64,000 nucleotides of DNA from Macrostomum hystrix (GCA_950097015.1 CATNEN010000007.1:6935001-6999000); one strand, 5' to 3'; shown: positions 1 to 12,064, counted from the first letter of the stretch. Notes: generated by a model from the sequence alone, not told the origin. Translations and numbers: made by a program.

Positions 1-93
1 TCACACACTCACACTCACATGCAGATGTAATGCTGTGAGAGTTCACGGTTCGCGGCTCATTAATGAGACGCAGTCAAACAAATCGGACTCACC

Positions 94-3000
94 CTATGTC
101 TCCGAGGTGTCACCTGGAACTCGCGCGCGGAGGACTCGGTTGAGTAGGTTAGAGTACTCGCTAATTTAATATCTCTCTAAGCCTTGATTATTCCGCTGGC
201 TAAAAATAGATTTCTTAGAAAAGATTTGTTCTCCTGGCTTTAGAAACTCTGGGATTGAAATCGCGACTGGGAAGTTTGGCGAGTCGAGTGAGTCATATGA
301 ACTCACCTTCAGTGGAGTTCCTGAGCAGCAGCAGGAGGCCTCGGATCGCCCCGTCGCGTGCAGGTGTCACGCAGCCGCGCTGCAGCAGCCAGCAGCCGCT
401 CTGATGCAGCACCTCCTGACTGCATAGGAGTGGCTGCTCAGCCTCCGGCATGAACTGCTCATCGGCCAGGTGAGAGCACTTTGGGAGACACAACAGAGAG
501 GGCACTGGGTGAGGTTTTCAAGCCAGCTTCATTACCCTCTGCTGCTTGGGTTGAGCAGGAGATGAGGAGATGAATATTTTCAGGCAGACCCAGCGCGTGT
601 TTTACAGTTAAGCAGTGGAATATCGCTCATACCCTGCTTAAGTTTTAATTGAAGCTGTGGCAGTACCTCAGAAACACCTGCTAACAACTGTTCTCTGCAA
701 TGTTTCTGGAATGAAATATTAATTTTTAATTGTTCCCACTGCTCACCTGTGTCATCAGTCTGACACCATTGCCACTGCTCACCTGTGTCATCAGTCTGAC
801 ACCATTGCCACTGCTCACCTGTGTCATCAGTCTGACATCATTGCCACTGCTCACCTGTGTCATCAGTCTGACATCATTGCCACTGCTCACCTGTGTCATC
901 AGTCTGACATCATTGCCACTGCTAACCTGTGTCATCAGTCTGACATCATTGCCACTGCTCACCTGTGTCATCAGTCTGACACCATTGCCACTGCTCACCT
1001 GTGTCATCAGTCTGACACCATTGCCACTGCTCACCTGTGTCATCAGTCTGACATCATTGCCACTGCTCACCTGTGTCATCAGTCTGACACCATTGCCACT
1101 GCTCACCTGTGTCATCAGTCTGACACCATTGCCACTGCTCACCTGTGTCATCAGTCTGACACCATTGCCACTGCTCACCTGTGTCATCAGTCTGACACCA
1201 TTGCCACTGCTCAACTGTGTCATCAGTCTGACATCATTGCCACTGCTCACCTGTGTCATCAGTCTGACATCATTGCCACTGCTAACCTGTGTCATCAGTC
1301 TGACATCATTGCCACTGCTAACCTGTGTCATCAGTCTGACACCATTGCCACTGCTCACCTGTGTCATCAGTCTGACACCATTGCCACTGCTCACCTGTGT
1401 CATCAGTCTGACATCATTGCCACTGCTCAACTGTGTCATCAGTCTGACATCATTGCCACTGCTCACCTGTGTCATCAGTCTGACATCATTGCCACTGCTA
1501 ACCTGTGTCATCAGTCTGACATCATTGCCACTGCTCACCTGTGTCATCAGTCTGACACCATTGCCACTGCTCACCTGTGTCATCAGTCTGACACCATTGC
1601 CACTGCTCACCTGTGTCATCAGTCTGACACCATTGCCACTGCTCACCTGTGTCATCAGTCTGACATCATTGCCACTGCTCACCTGTGTCATCAGTCTGAC
1701 ACCATTGCCACTGCTCACCTGTGTCATCAGTCTGACACCATTGCCACTGCTCACCTGTGTCATCAGTCTGACACCATTGCCACTGCTCACCTGTGTCATC
1801 AGTCTGACACCATTGCCACTGCTCAACTGTGTCATCAGTCTGACATCATTGCCACTGCTCACCTGTGTCATCAGTCTGACATCATTGCCACTGCTAACCT
1901 GTGTCATCAGTCTGACATCATTGCCACTGCTAACCTGTGTCATCAGTCTGACACCATTGCCACTGCTCACCTGTGTCATCAGTCTGACATCATTGCCACT
2001 GCTCACCTGTGTCATCAGTCTGACATCATTGCCACTGCTAACCTGTGTCATCAGTCTGACACCATTGCCACTGCTCACCTGTGTCATCAGTCTGACATCA
2101 TTGCCACTGCTCACCTGTGTCATCAGTCTGACATCTGACAGGTCAGCATTAATTTTCTCACCTCTTCTGCTGAGGCCTGCGCGGATGTCGCCCACCTGAC
2201 CTGAGGCATCGGTGTCAGCGGCGTCGGTGGCGGCGGCGGTGGCGGCTGCCGCAGCGGCTGCTTCTGGAACTCCAGAGCGCAAGGTCCAACTAAAAATTTT
2301 GATAAGTGAGATTTGAGCAGCTCTGCGTGAAGGGAATGCGCGCCAGAGCATCTTGATCGGAGAGAAAAAGCCCAAGGTTGGGAATTCATCCCCCAGCTCA
2401 GGCAGCTCATAGCATAAACACTCAGATGGCTCAGCACCTGCCTCTGCCCTCTACCCGTCGGAGCAAAATGTCGAAAAGAAAGCGCAGAAGCACAAAGCAA
2501 GGGATGTTGAGATCGGGCATGAGGAGGTCTGGATAAGCCTGGCAACAAGGAGGGAAAAGGCGAGTGAAGGCCTTCCCCCTCCACTTACCTGCCGCGGGCC
2601 GGTGCAAAATTAAATTCCCAACTCAAAGGGCCTTCTTTTGTTTCATGAATTCTTCTTTTTCTAGACGAACCCTCTACAGTGGAGGTGGGGTGGGTGGCTG
2701 TGGGCGCATTTTTGAGGATCCATCCAAGTGAGTTAGGATATATCGGTTATGATCTCGCCAATCTAAATCCTCAGGATTAACTGGATTAGGAAGATTACTG
2801 TCGCCTTAGACCAACTCAGACGATTAAAGATGGTCCAGCGCTGTTAACAGCTCGTAATTGCACACGGACTGCTCAAAAAGAAAGCTCATGCTGGATTGTC
2901 TGCTGGGGATTGCTGGGGATTGCTGGGGATTTGCCTGCCCACGACTTTTGTGTAAGATATATGAAATTTGGGGATCAAATGATTGTTTGCAACACACCCA

Positions 3001-4903
3001 GACACACCCAGACAAACTTCAAGACCGATTGATTCTCCCCAATCAAATCCCAGGAGATACTGGCAGGCGGTTGGGGCATTTCTGCACTTTTCCTTCTAGT
3101 CCAGGCCCTGAATGCCGAATTTGCTCTGAAAAATCAATCGGAGCTGGGATTTTATCGACCCGGCGTCTCAGAAGTCACGCCGGCACAAACACGGGCCGGG
3201 CTGGTACAAAAGCTGAGATGGTGCTATGGTGCTAATGCAAATATGGAATATGCGACTCTAAGTGGACTCAAGTGACGACTCAATAAATTCATTAAATTCA
3301 GCTTAACTGGAATAACAAGCTTGGAATTGTCTCGAAGCAAAAATTAATCTGATTTTTATCGCAGCTGGAGCTGAAGCTTTTGGATGACACAAATCACTGG
3401 GTACTTAACAAATGAAAGCGGAGTGAGGTGGGTGCTATGGGCAGAGGGACAGAGAGAAGTGGAGAGAGATGGGTGCTATGGGCAGAGGGACAGAGAGAAG
3501 TGGAGAGAGATGGGTGCTATGGAGAGAGGGACAGAGAGAAGTGGAGAGAGATGGGTGCTATGGACAGAGGGACAGAGAGAAGTGGAGTGAGGTGGGTGCT
3601 AAAGGCAGAGAGAGAGAAGTGGAGTGAGGTGGGTGCTAAAGGCAGAGAGAGAGAGAAGTGGAGTGAGGTGGGTGCTAAAGGCAGAGAGAGAGAAGTGGAG
3701 TGAGGTGGGTGCTAAAGGCAGAGAGAGAGAAGTGGAGTGAGGTGGGTGCTAAAGGCAGAGAGAGAGAAGTGGAGTGAGGTGGGTGCCATGGGCAGAGGCA
3801 CAGAGAGAAGTGGAGTGAGTTGGGTGCTGAGGACAGAGGGACAAATGAGTAAGGTGAAACAAAATTCATTTTGGATGAAAAAACATTCATGCAATTTTTT
3901 ATTAGATTAGTAGTTTTTTCTACTTTTTTAAATACTTTTTTTAGAAGAAAAGCAAAGGGCAATGCAACCTACCTAGCAACGAGGCCAGCAATTGTCCGTA
4001 GAATGCGTCGCCAACAATGCTGTCGGATTCGTACAAGCGTCGACAGTTGGTCACCAGATGCTCAACAATGCCCGCCAGGCATCCCGAGAGCAGCGCCTGG
4101 CGAATCCACGAGCAGCTGACGCTGCCGTCGCCGCTATCAAGGCGCAGCCCTACGGCCTGGGGACAGCTGGCCGCCACCCGCCTGAGCTGCAGCAGCGATT
4201 CGAACCCAGGACGTCGTTTGAGACCATAAAGTAGGCAGCTTTCAACTCGTGCTGTGCATGGGCATTTAAGAATCAATCAGCGAGTTCACTCGAAAAGTGC
4301 AGAGAATGTACAATCAAGCAGGCTTATATAAAAGAGAGTGCACAATCAAGCAGCTTACAGCACAGAGAGTGCACAATCAAGCAGCTTACAGCACAGAGAG
4401 TGCAAAATCAAGCAGCTTACAGCACAGAGAGTGCAAAATCAAGCAGCTTACAGCACAGAGAGTGCACAATCAAGCAGCTTACAGCACAGAGAGTGCACAA
4501 TCAAGCAGCTTACAGCACAGAGAGTGCAAAATCAAGCAGCTTACAGCACAGAGAGTGCAAAATCAAGCAGCTTACAGCACAGAGAGTGCACAATCAAGCA
4601 GCTTACAGCACAGAGAGTGCACAATCAAGCAGCTTACAGCACAGAGAGTGCACAATCAAGCAGCTTACAGCACAGAGAGTGCACAATCGGGCAGTTTCGT
4701 GAGACGCCCCCGGTGCCGGACGAGGCGGCCTCCATCAGCAGCGCCACCTCGCGCTTCACCTGGCGCAACAGAAGGTCGCGCCGTCGCTCGGCGCTGCCGC
4801 CGCCGTCCGCCTCCGGCTGCGAGTCGGCCCGCTGCAGTCCGGGCACCGCCTGGGCCATCCGAGCGGTGGCATCAGACATCATGCGCTGCAGCAGGCGTGC
4901 CAT
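94..4903 (-). CDS. RUN-domain protein, five-exon model
   Basis: Exons read 4903-4669, 4251-3973, 2263-2162, 504-307 and a possible short terminal exon 113-94 ending in TAG. All phases agree and the model gives about 277 residues. The N-terminal half resembles the RUN domain of PLEKHM1-like proteins: a helix with RQVKREVALLME, then CLLYGLKR, then a W-(I/L)-R-x-A-L-x-x-G segment (SWIRQALLSG) and LYESDSIVGDAFYGQLL. RUN domains bind small GTPases or their effectors in vesicle traffic; that role is family knowledge. The third exon is an alanine/threonine-rich linker and the fourth (LPKCSHLADEQF, ARDGAIRGLLLLL) is not recognised. The start is the first in-frame ATG. The exon 1 donor lies inside the first unit of a 31-bp minisatellite. 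The last exon is the weakest part; other 3' exons could lie left of the window. Confidence 0.6.
114..306 (-). other. Intron 4 of the RUN-domain model, no separate feature
   Basis: The stretch has a minus-strand donor GTGAGT next to the exon ending at 307 and an acceptor at 114-116. Nothing else is recognised. The first 93 bases of the window show no gene. Confidence 0.35.
733..2140. repeat. 36-bp minisatellite, about 39 copies, in RUN-gene intron 3
   Basis: The unit is 36 bp and varies at two positions (ACACCA or ACATCA; CTCACC, CTAACC or CTCAAC). Because 36 is a multiple of three and the unit lacks stops, open frames of about 490 and 550 codons appear on the two strands; they read as 12-residue repeats and are treated as artefacts. 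On the minus strand most units carry CAG|GTGAGC, a strong 5' splice-site match. The array starts about 20 bases downstream of the exon donor at 2161. Confidence 0.95.
2264..3424. other. RUN-gene intron 2, non-repeat part
   Basis: Intronic in the model. A strong minus-strand donor CAG|GTAAGT is present near 2585-2592, so an alternative or additional upstream exon ending at about 2592 is possible, but the sequence before it does not look convincingly coding. Three imperfect GGGGATTGCT units lie near 2905. Confidence 0.4.
3425..3845. repeat. 41-bp and 37-38-bp minisatellite
   Basis: Four units of 41 bp, containing GGTGCTATGGGCAGAGGGAC, pass into about six shorter units in which the middle reads GGTGCTAAAGGCAGAGAGAG. 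Both share a GAAGTGGAG core, so the second block looks like a derived subfamily of the first. It lies in intron 2 of the RUN-domain model. Confidence 0.9.
4320..4690. repeat. 31-bp minisatellite carrying the exon 1 splice donor
   Basis: About twelve 31-bp units (core AGCAGCTTACAGCACAGAGA) alternate between GTGCACAATC and GTGCAAAATC. On the minus strand each unit contains GCT|GTAAGC. The unit nearest the gene supplies the donor that keeps the RUN reading frame into exon 2, so the other units are duplicated copies of a working 5' splice site. Confidence 0.9.
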
Positions 4904-5689
4904 CTTCACGCCCAGAAGTGCTGATGGTCCGGGGCAGGTTCGCTATGTTAAGTCAGCTGCTGTTCTGAATCCGTCTCAGTGTCAGGGTTGGCGTCAGCGA
5001 TGGCGCCGCGTTCCCAGCTCCTTCGGGGCTATTATTGACTTCGGCACTGAGCAGTGCAGCTGGGGATTAGAGTCGGCGGGATCGCGCGGGGTGCAGGACT
5101 TGATGGGGCGAATCGGGTGTCGGAATCGGATTATGACCCCCCGGCCCTGATGCGCTGAAGGCCTAGTGGGGCTGGTTGGCACGCGTGCCTGAGAACGAGA
5201 GAGGCCAGAGGGCAGTTGAGCCTATGGCGGGCCTGCCTGGCCATTGGGGTGGGGCGGAGACGTGGGAGGCTGCGCATCCCATGGCCCAGTGGGACTGGCG
5301 TACTTCTTTTAGGCTGGGGAGGTGGCACTGAGCACTGCTCAACTAACTGGGCCAGCGGAATCGGCACAGGACTCTTTGGGGAATGGGGGAAATGGTGAGT
5401 TAAATGAGTAGAACAACAGAAGAGGAAGACAAAAGCTTTTAAGAAAGCCTTCTGAGGCTGCGGACTTGCTTTCTCACCCTCATGTTCTCATTGAATTCTC
5501 AGACTGCTCAGGCCGCTGATAAGCTCTACCTGGCTTCCTGGGGCACCGCGGTTAGGGCTGAATGCATTCTGGGACCTCCGCCTCCCGCCTGCTTCCTTTC
5601 TCTGCCAAGCTCCTTTGTCTGCCGGCTCCAACTGCCGGCTCCTGCTCCTTTCTTGGGATTGTCTCTGCTCTGTCCCCACCTCATATATT
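4904..5689. other. Upstream of the RUN gene, no gene seen
   Basis: GC-rich sequence with short open frames on both strands. None has a recognisable domain, a good splice context or a paralog. It probably contains the 5' region and promoter of the RUN gene; I see no clear TATA element. Confidence 0.5.
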
Positions 5690-5900
5690 CGCTCTCTCTG
5701 TCCCATCCCCTCTCTCTGTCCCATCCCCTCTCTCTGTCCCATCCCCTCTCTCTGTCCCATCCCCTCTCTCTGTCCCATCCCCTCTCTCTGTCCCATCCCC
5801 TCTCTCTGTCCCATCCCCTCTCTCTGTCCCATTCCCTCTCTCTGTCCCATCCCCTCTCTCTGTCCCATCCCCTCTCTCTGTCCCATCTCCTCTTTCCGCC
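5690..5900. repeat. 18-bp minisatellite (TCTCTCTGTCCCATCCCC)
   Basis: About twelve nearly perfect 18-bp units, with degenerate units towards 5930. The period is a multiple of three, so five overlapping open frames on both strands arise from it. They are not counted as genes. Confidence 0.95.
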
Positions 5901-5930
5901 CCATCCCCTCTCTCCGCCCCCATCTCTTTC

Positions 5931-7234
5931 AACTGTCCTCTTTTCTCGAGATTCTGCGGTCTGTCCAGTCCAATCTTCTTTCATTTTAGAGGCTGTGATT
6001 ATCAATATTATGAGCATGGACCATTCACCTGCATGCCAGTCTCACCCGCCTAAGTGAGGTGAAGCCATCAGCACACTCCAGGCCAAAATTGTCCAGCAAC
6101 CCACTTAACCTGACTCTGTGGCTCCGCTCTTGCAGGCCCTGTAGCGCTAACTGTCCCATTGTCGGCGTCCTGCACCCCAGCTGCACTCGCAGTCACTCGC
6201 TCGCCAAGTTTCACTACCGACACATGAAATGTCCAATCTCTCAATATCTCATGGCTCGCAGACCCGCGGACTCAGAGTCCGCTGTGTGGACAAGGCCTCA
6301 AGTTTCTGTTGCACTGTCCGGCGGCTCATTAAATATTAATTAGCCAGCCACCAAGCCAAGTGGCAGTTAAAGAAGAATTTTCGCCTGATAGCCACCAGAG
6401 AGCGGTGAAGCCGCTACTCACGCACTGAGAACACTGTTGCTCCACTGAGCACTGTGCTCAAACTCAATTAATGCACACACTGAGCGATTTTAGAACGCTG
6501 GCTCAGAAAACTGACAGAAAGCAAGGCAGACAGAGGCACTCGCGGATATGAAAGCCTTTTTCCTGACTCTGGGATTGTGAGGATATTTGAGCACTGCTGC
6601 TGCTGCTTCTGCCGCTGTTTCTGTTTCTGACGGCGTGTAAATTTCGTATTTATGTTCTGCCCCTGATTTGATCTCGTCGCCATCCTGACTCTGCCTCGTT
6701 TCTGGTCCCCTCTGCAGCCCCTCATCTTCGTATCTGCTGCTGCTGCTGCTGCTGCTGCCGCTGCCGCTGCCGCTGCTGCTGCTGCTGCTGCTGCTGCTGC
6801 GACTCGTATTATTCAATTCAAACCTAGGCTTACCCGGCGCCAGTCAGTGCTTCTGTTCGCAGATGTTTTCTTCACAGTATCTGGCAAAGAGCTCTTCTGA
6901 AACTGCATGTCCGCATTTTAGTTAGGATTGCTGATGCTGGCACTTTTACCTCTGGGAAGTGATCCCATTTCAGCTGCTAAGCAGGGCAAACATCACCACC
7001 ATCTGATGAGGATCTCATTCACTGCTTAGAGATCACATTTCTGTAGTTGTGGAAGCAGTTTTCGCCATCAAAACGGGTAGGTAATTGGAGTTTTTTATGT
7101 AGGAAAATAAGTTTGAGATGTTGCTGTCTGCTCATGGCGACAAGATCTGCTCATAACCCTAGCAATGTGGTCACGATTACTGCATGATCTGTTAAGAATG
7201 ACGCCATGATATCCACATAAAGACTATTTAATCT
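5931..7234. other. No gene seen; CTG/GCA trinucleotide tract
   Basis: A (CTG)n-type tract with some CCG lies at about 6733-6800. Read on the minus strand it encodes poly-serine and poly-glycine inside a 108-codon frame (6816-6490). There is no domain and no clear splice site, so I leave it as a possible but unsupported exon. Confidence 0.4.
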
Positions 7235-7800
7235 GCTCATAGCCACTCTGTAATCTGCTCATAGCAACAATGTGATCTGCTCATAGAAACAATGTGATCT
7301 GCTCATAGAAACAATGTGATCTGCTCATAGAAACAATGTGATCTGCTCATAGAAACAATGTGATCTGCTCATAGAAACAATGTGATCTGCTCATAGAAAC
7401 AATGTGATCTGCTCATAGCAACAATGTGATCTGCTCATAGAAACAATGTAATCTGCTCATAGCAACAATGTGATCTGCTCATAGCAACAATGTGATCTGC
7501 TCATAGAAACAATGTGATCTGCTCATAGAAACAATGTGATCTGCTCATAGCGATAATCATGTGATCTGCTCATAGCGATAATCATGTGATCTGCTCATAG
7601 CGATAATCATGTGATCTGCTCATAGCGATAATCATGTGATCTGCTCATAGCGATAATCATGTGATCTGCTCATAGCGATTATCATGTGATCTGCTCATAG
7701 CGATAATCATGTGATCTGCTCATAGCGATTATCATGTGATCTGCTCATAGCGATAATCATGTGATCTGCTCATAGCGATAATCATGTGATCTGCTCGTAT
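7235..7800. repeat. 22-bp minisatellite grading into a 25-bp variant
   Basis: Units begin with ATCTGCTCATAG. From 7240 to about 7550 they continue AAACAATGTG (22 bp); from about 7550 to 7800 they continue CGATAATCATGTG (25 bp). The switch is abrupt, so one variant expanded next to the other. Confidence 0.95.
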
Positions 7801-8934
7801 TGATATTACATGCAATTATTTTGTGAACTTTCTGAAATGTATAAGAATAAGACGGCATATCCTGGAATGATGGGAACATTAACTGCTCCAGTAGTCTCTC
7901 AAAATGTGTATAACTTCTAAGGCCAAGATTGTGCAATCTGAGTCGCACCAAAGCCATATTGCTCTCCAAATCCGTCTGCGATTCAGAACAGATTCTTCCG
8001 AAACCGAATGCCACCTGAATTATTCATGATTGGAGCGTGATTTACTGCCGAGTCGCTCGAATGCTCGGTTCCCCACTTCCCAAATCTGAGATCCCCAGCC
8101 CCGCCGAGTCGGGTTTCGGCTCTTCGGAACCCGCCGCTGCCGCAGACGATATTAGCTTTTGTAGGGCAAAGTTTGCTCAGCGAGGACCGGCCTTCGGGCG
8201 CTGCCAGCAATCGACAAACTAGCCAACTGAATAAACATTATTGAGGCTGATTGTCCTTCCCAGACGCTTAGCGCACTCTTGCCTATAGTTCTATCTACCT
8301 GCCGAATAGGGAGCTTGCAGCCCAGTTGATAGAGCTATGGGCTTTTGACCAAGACGTCGGGAGTTCGCATCTCAGTTGGCCTGCGCTCAGACATCCCCAC
8401 CTGCCAGTAGCAGTCATTCTGTTCATTCAGTTAAAACTCTATCTATCTATCTATCTATCAATCTATCAATCTATCAATCTATCAATCTATCAATCTATCA
8501 ATCTATCAATCTATCTATCTATCTATCCATCCATCATGAAGCTGCGTGCCAGGCCGCATTCGTTTCCAACAATGCACGGCGGCTGCATCCGGCGTGGCTC
8601 GTTGTGGGTGGCGGGCCCGGTGGGATGAGAGCAGCGGGAGTGTGGAAGAAAGCGCAAGGGGAAGTGGGATTTGGTTAAATCCGGCCCTGCCTCAATTGCT
8701 CATATCCTCAGTTTAATGTTAGTCAGGACAGAGAGGGAGCGAGACAGAGATTGAGCAAAGCGCTGACGAGGTAAAAGGACACAAACGAATAGATAAAGAT
8801 GGATAGGCTGAGATTTTTTATAACTGCAGCTGAGGCCACACATTACGCCCTCTGAGTCCCTGGATCCAATCCACGGCGAATCCTCTGCCGGCTGAGCAGA
8901 GAGTGTTCGGAGATTTGACACACCCAACCTGTGA
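7801..8934. other. Non-coding; SINE-2 head remnant and CTAT/CAAT microsatellite
   Basis: At about 8318-8372 a tRNA-like segment has an A-box-like AGCCCAGTTGATAGAG and a B-box-like GAGTTCGCATCTC, resembling the head of SINE-2. A tetranucleotide microsatellite mixing CTAT and CAAT follows at about 8438-8532. Elsewhere no gene is supported. Confidence 0.5.
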
Positions 8935-9580
8935 GTGTGAGTGTGCGTGTGCGTGTGTGAGTGTGTGTGTGTGAGTGTGTGTGGGTGTGTGAGTGTGTGA
9001 GTGTGCGTGTGCGTGTGTGAGTGTGAGTGTGTGTGAGTGTGTGTGAGTGTGTGTGAGTGTGCGTGTGCGTGTGTGAGTGTGCGTGTGTGAGTGTGAGTGT
9101 TTGTGAGTGTGTGAGTGTGTGTGAGTGTGTGAGTGTGTGAGTGTGTGAGTGTGTGTGAGTGTGTGTGAGTGTGTGAGTGTGTGAGTGTGTGAGTGTGTGA
9201 GTGTGTGAGTGTGTGAGTGTGTGAGTGTGTGAGTGTGTGTGTGAGTGTGTGTGAGTGTGTGAGTGTGTGTGAGTATGTGTGAGTGTGTGAGTGTGTGAGT
9301 GTGTGTGAGTGTGTGAGTGTGTGAGTGTGTGAGTGTGTGAGTGTGTGAGTGTGTGAGTGTGTGAGTGTGTGTGAGTGTGAATGTGTGTGTGTGTGTTTGT
9401 GAGTGTGTGTGTATGGGTGTGTGTGGGTGTGTGAGTGTGTGAGTGTGTGAGTGTGTGAGTGTGTGAGTGTGTGAGTGTGTGAGTGTGTGTGAGTGTGAAT
9501 GTGTGTGTGTGTTTGTGAGTGTGTGTGTATGGGTGTGTGTAGGTGTGTGCGCGTGTGAGTGTGAGTGAGTGTGTGAGTGG
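8935..9580. repeat. TG-rich compound microsatellite (GTGTGA/GTGTGT)
   Basis: Mixtures of GAGTGT and GTGTGT with occasional GCGTGT run for about 645 bp. Long minus-strand histidine/threonine frames arise here and are artefacts. The region could form Z-DNA because of the alternating purine/pyrimidine runs. Confidence 0.9.
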
Positions 9581-10312
9581 GCTGTATTGCTGATGTTAAC
9601 GGAATTCCTGTAAAAATGTCGGATCCAAGAGGCGAGCTCCATTTTGGGGGCACAGAAATCCCACGAAAATGATTGACCCATGGCATCAAAAAAGTAGGGG
9701 TGCGCGCAAACTACTGCAGTAAGTAGGCACAGAAAAAGTTCAGCTATGCAGAAAAAGTCACCCGCATAGAGACTAGCGGGTGGGTGCTGGTTAGTCGTCC
9801 ATTTAATTGTTCCTTCCTGGGGGATGGGGCACAAATGCAGCGCTGGTCGCCGCTACGTCAATCAGCCGAGGGTCCTGTATGGGCGTCTGTCCCGTATCCC
9901 ACTCAAAATCCCCTTGATAGGAAATTCTTCTAACAAAAAATGCAGAGAATTTTTAGCTAGGAAAAAATAAATAAATATAAAATTACAGCTGGATGAGAAG
10001 CTGGTGCAATCGGAGCTACTGAAGGCTCCAGCAGTAGTGCAGAGTGTATATTTCGGAATTTCATAATTTTTAAAATAAAAAGCTCGCATCTTCAGCTTAA
10101 ATATTCTGTAGGAAACTCTTGAAAAATATTGCTACATCTGGGCAAGTCAATGTCGCTACGGGCGCTCAAATCGCGAGGATAATAGGGAGAATAAAAACTG
10201 AAATTCTGGATTGAAATTACAGAAACCCTGAAATAAGATGGCGGGAAAATGCCACATCGTTAATAAAAAACTCTAGTCAGCGTCGTTGAGCTCAGTTCGG
10301 AGCCAGCGAACC
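9581..10312. other. Downstream of the 10.3-kb gene, no gene seen
   Basis: AT-rich sequence with short frames only. It includes the 3' flank of the minus-strand gene ending at 10313. Plus-strand TTTATT near 10263 is absent, and I could not place a poly(A) signal with confidence. Confidence 0.4.
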
Positions 10313-11382
10313 TCAGACCTCCTGCCTTTCTGCCCCAGATCGCTTCTCGCCGCCGTCCTCGGCCCCGTCCTCCTGGAACTGGAAGTCCCGGCTCCACCAG
10401 CTGCTCCACCAGTTGAACTTCTTGATTGGATTAAAGTCCTTCTTGTCGCGCAGCAGGCCGTAGTTCAGGCACGGCTCGCCCTGCTTGATCACGAAGTAGT
10501 CGTTGAGGTACTGCGCGTACTGCAGCCGACGCGCCAGGTCCAGCTGAGTCTCCTCAGAGATCTGCGACCGCTCCGGGGCCAGCGACTGCGAGCGCTGCGT
10601 CTTGCGCCGCTGCGACGAGGAAGCGGCCGCGGCCGCGGCGGCTGCAGCTTCCGCACCCGGCTTAGCGGCATGCGCCATCTCGCGCGACGTGGCCGGCCGC
10701 TGCTTCAGGCTGACGCTGGGCCGCTTCAGGCCTACCGGGAAGTCCGGCGACACGTGGAGCACATTGGCGAACTCCGGGTTGGTCGCCAGAATCTTGGAGC
10801 GCAGGCGGCTCTCGTAGGATTTCATCATGGCGAACTGCGCCTCCAACGACATGGAGCTGGAGAAGCGCGGCCGGCTGGGCTGCGGCACCTCCTCCAGGTA
10901 ATTGTCCAGCTTCGGCGATGAAGGTCGAGCGGAGCTGGGGCCGCCGCTGCCGCCTCCTCCGCCGCTGCCACCTCCGGCGCGGCGCTGCCGCGGCAGCAGC
11001 AGCTGCGTCGACATCCGGACAGAGCTCTTACGGCCGCCGCTGCCGGTGTCAGCCTGCTGTGCGAGGGACTGCCGGGGCCGCTCCTGCTGTGGCGGCAGCG
11101 CGTGCTGCTGGCTGGCCGTCCTCTGCGACCGGTCCGAAAACAGCAGGCCGCCTGCCGCCGCTTCTTCGAGCGCCGAGACCACCGGAGTTGCTTCGGGATC
11201 GGCCTCAATATCCTCGTCAGTGGCGGCTTCAGCGGCTGCCTCCGCGTCGGCATCTTCAGCGATGATCGTCTGCGGAATTGAACACAAAACTTAAGTCCTC
11301 TGCCTTAAATTATCCACTGTGTCTAACATTGTCAACTTTCGTTACTGTATCTACTCACAATTTGCTCATCGGCAGCAGCCAT
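10313..11382 (-). CDS. Conserved-looking protein of unknown function (326 aa)
   Basis: Exon 1 is 11382-11359 (MAAADEQI, then donor GTGAGT). Exon 2 is 11269-10313 after acceptor TTCCGCAG, phase 0. I do not recognise the protein. It has an acidic, alanine-rich N-terminus, a glutamine/serine-rich middle, a glycine-rich run near residue 125, a helical block (residues about 145-185, LEAQFAMMKSYESRLRSKIL) and a poly-alanine run. The C-terminus is distinctive, with LARRLQYAQYLNDYFVIKQ, LNYGLLRDKKDFNP and the tryptophan-rich KKFNWWSSWWSRDF. There is no signal peptide or membrane segment, so it is likely intracellular. An acceptor-like TTAG lies 14 bases before the ATG, compatible with leader trans-splicing. 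The long GC-rich exon, with open frames on both strands, could mislead gene finders; the minus strand is chosen because the start and intron fit. Confidence 0.65.
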
Positions 11383-12064
11383 GGCTGGCGGGTCGCTAAG
11401 ATTCGGGAGTTGTTCAACAACAAACTTCTCTCCTGTGCTGCAGCGGCAGGTGTTGATAATGAAGCATGAGGCGCTTCCACCCCGGCCACCTCCTATTTAA
11501 CCCTAAGCAAACAGACTGCTCAAACTCGCAGCTCCGCAACGGCCTCCGCTGGGGCTCCACATGGGGTCGGCACCGGTCCTTCTTATTCTTGAGTGAATCA
11601 AGAATAGAAAAAGCACTGCGCAGGCCCTCCCCGCAATGCGATTCATTTGGCAGCCGAGAATGAAAGACAAAGAGCAATTATGTGCCTGCCCGTTGCATTG
11701 AAGCGGCCCCACTCGGAGTCTGGCAAGGTGGTGGAGCCCGGGGGTACTAAATCACCTGCAGGGACCGTTGAGCACAGCTTAGCTGAGCACAGATTATTTT
11801 ATTAGCAACAAAAAAGGACAAAATTGTTTTTTAAAGGCTGCCATTGTTCGGCAAATGGCAAATGAATAGGGCCGCTTGCAAGTAAAAGTAGCAATGTCCG
11901 AGCCTGTGGCATCGCTGCCACCAGTCAGCTTTCATTATCCAGTGCGCTGGCTTTGTTTCATGCAGGGTCAAATTCAATTGAAGGTGGAGAAATGCAGTGC
12001 TGTTAGAAAATAACAGAACAACTCAGATTGAAGCACTGGCCTTCATCTGATATGCGACTGCAGT
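11383..12064. other. 5' flank of the 10.3-kb gene, no gene seen
   Basis: Short antisense frames of 60-90 codons at 11414-11712 have no domain, paralog or splice support. This region should hold the promoter of the minus-strand gene starting at 11382. Confidence 0.45.

Noticed and set aside
726-2375. 549- and 489-codon open frames on opposite strands
   Set aside because: They arise from a stop-free 36-bp repeat whose length is a multiple of three; only the 102-base exon at 2162-2263 is kept.
8700-9834. Histidine/threonine-rich frames over 300 codons
   Set aside because: They are translations of a GTGTGA/GTGTGT microsatellite.
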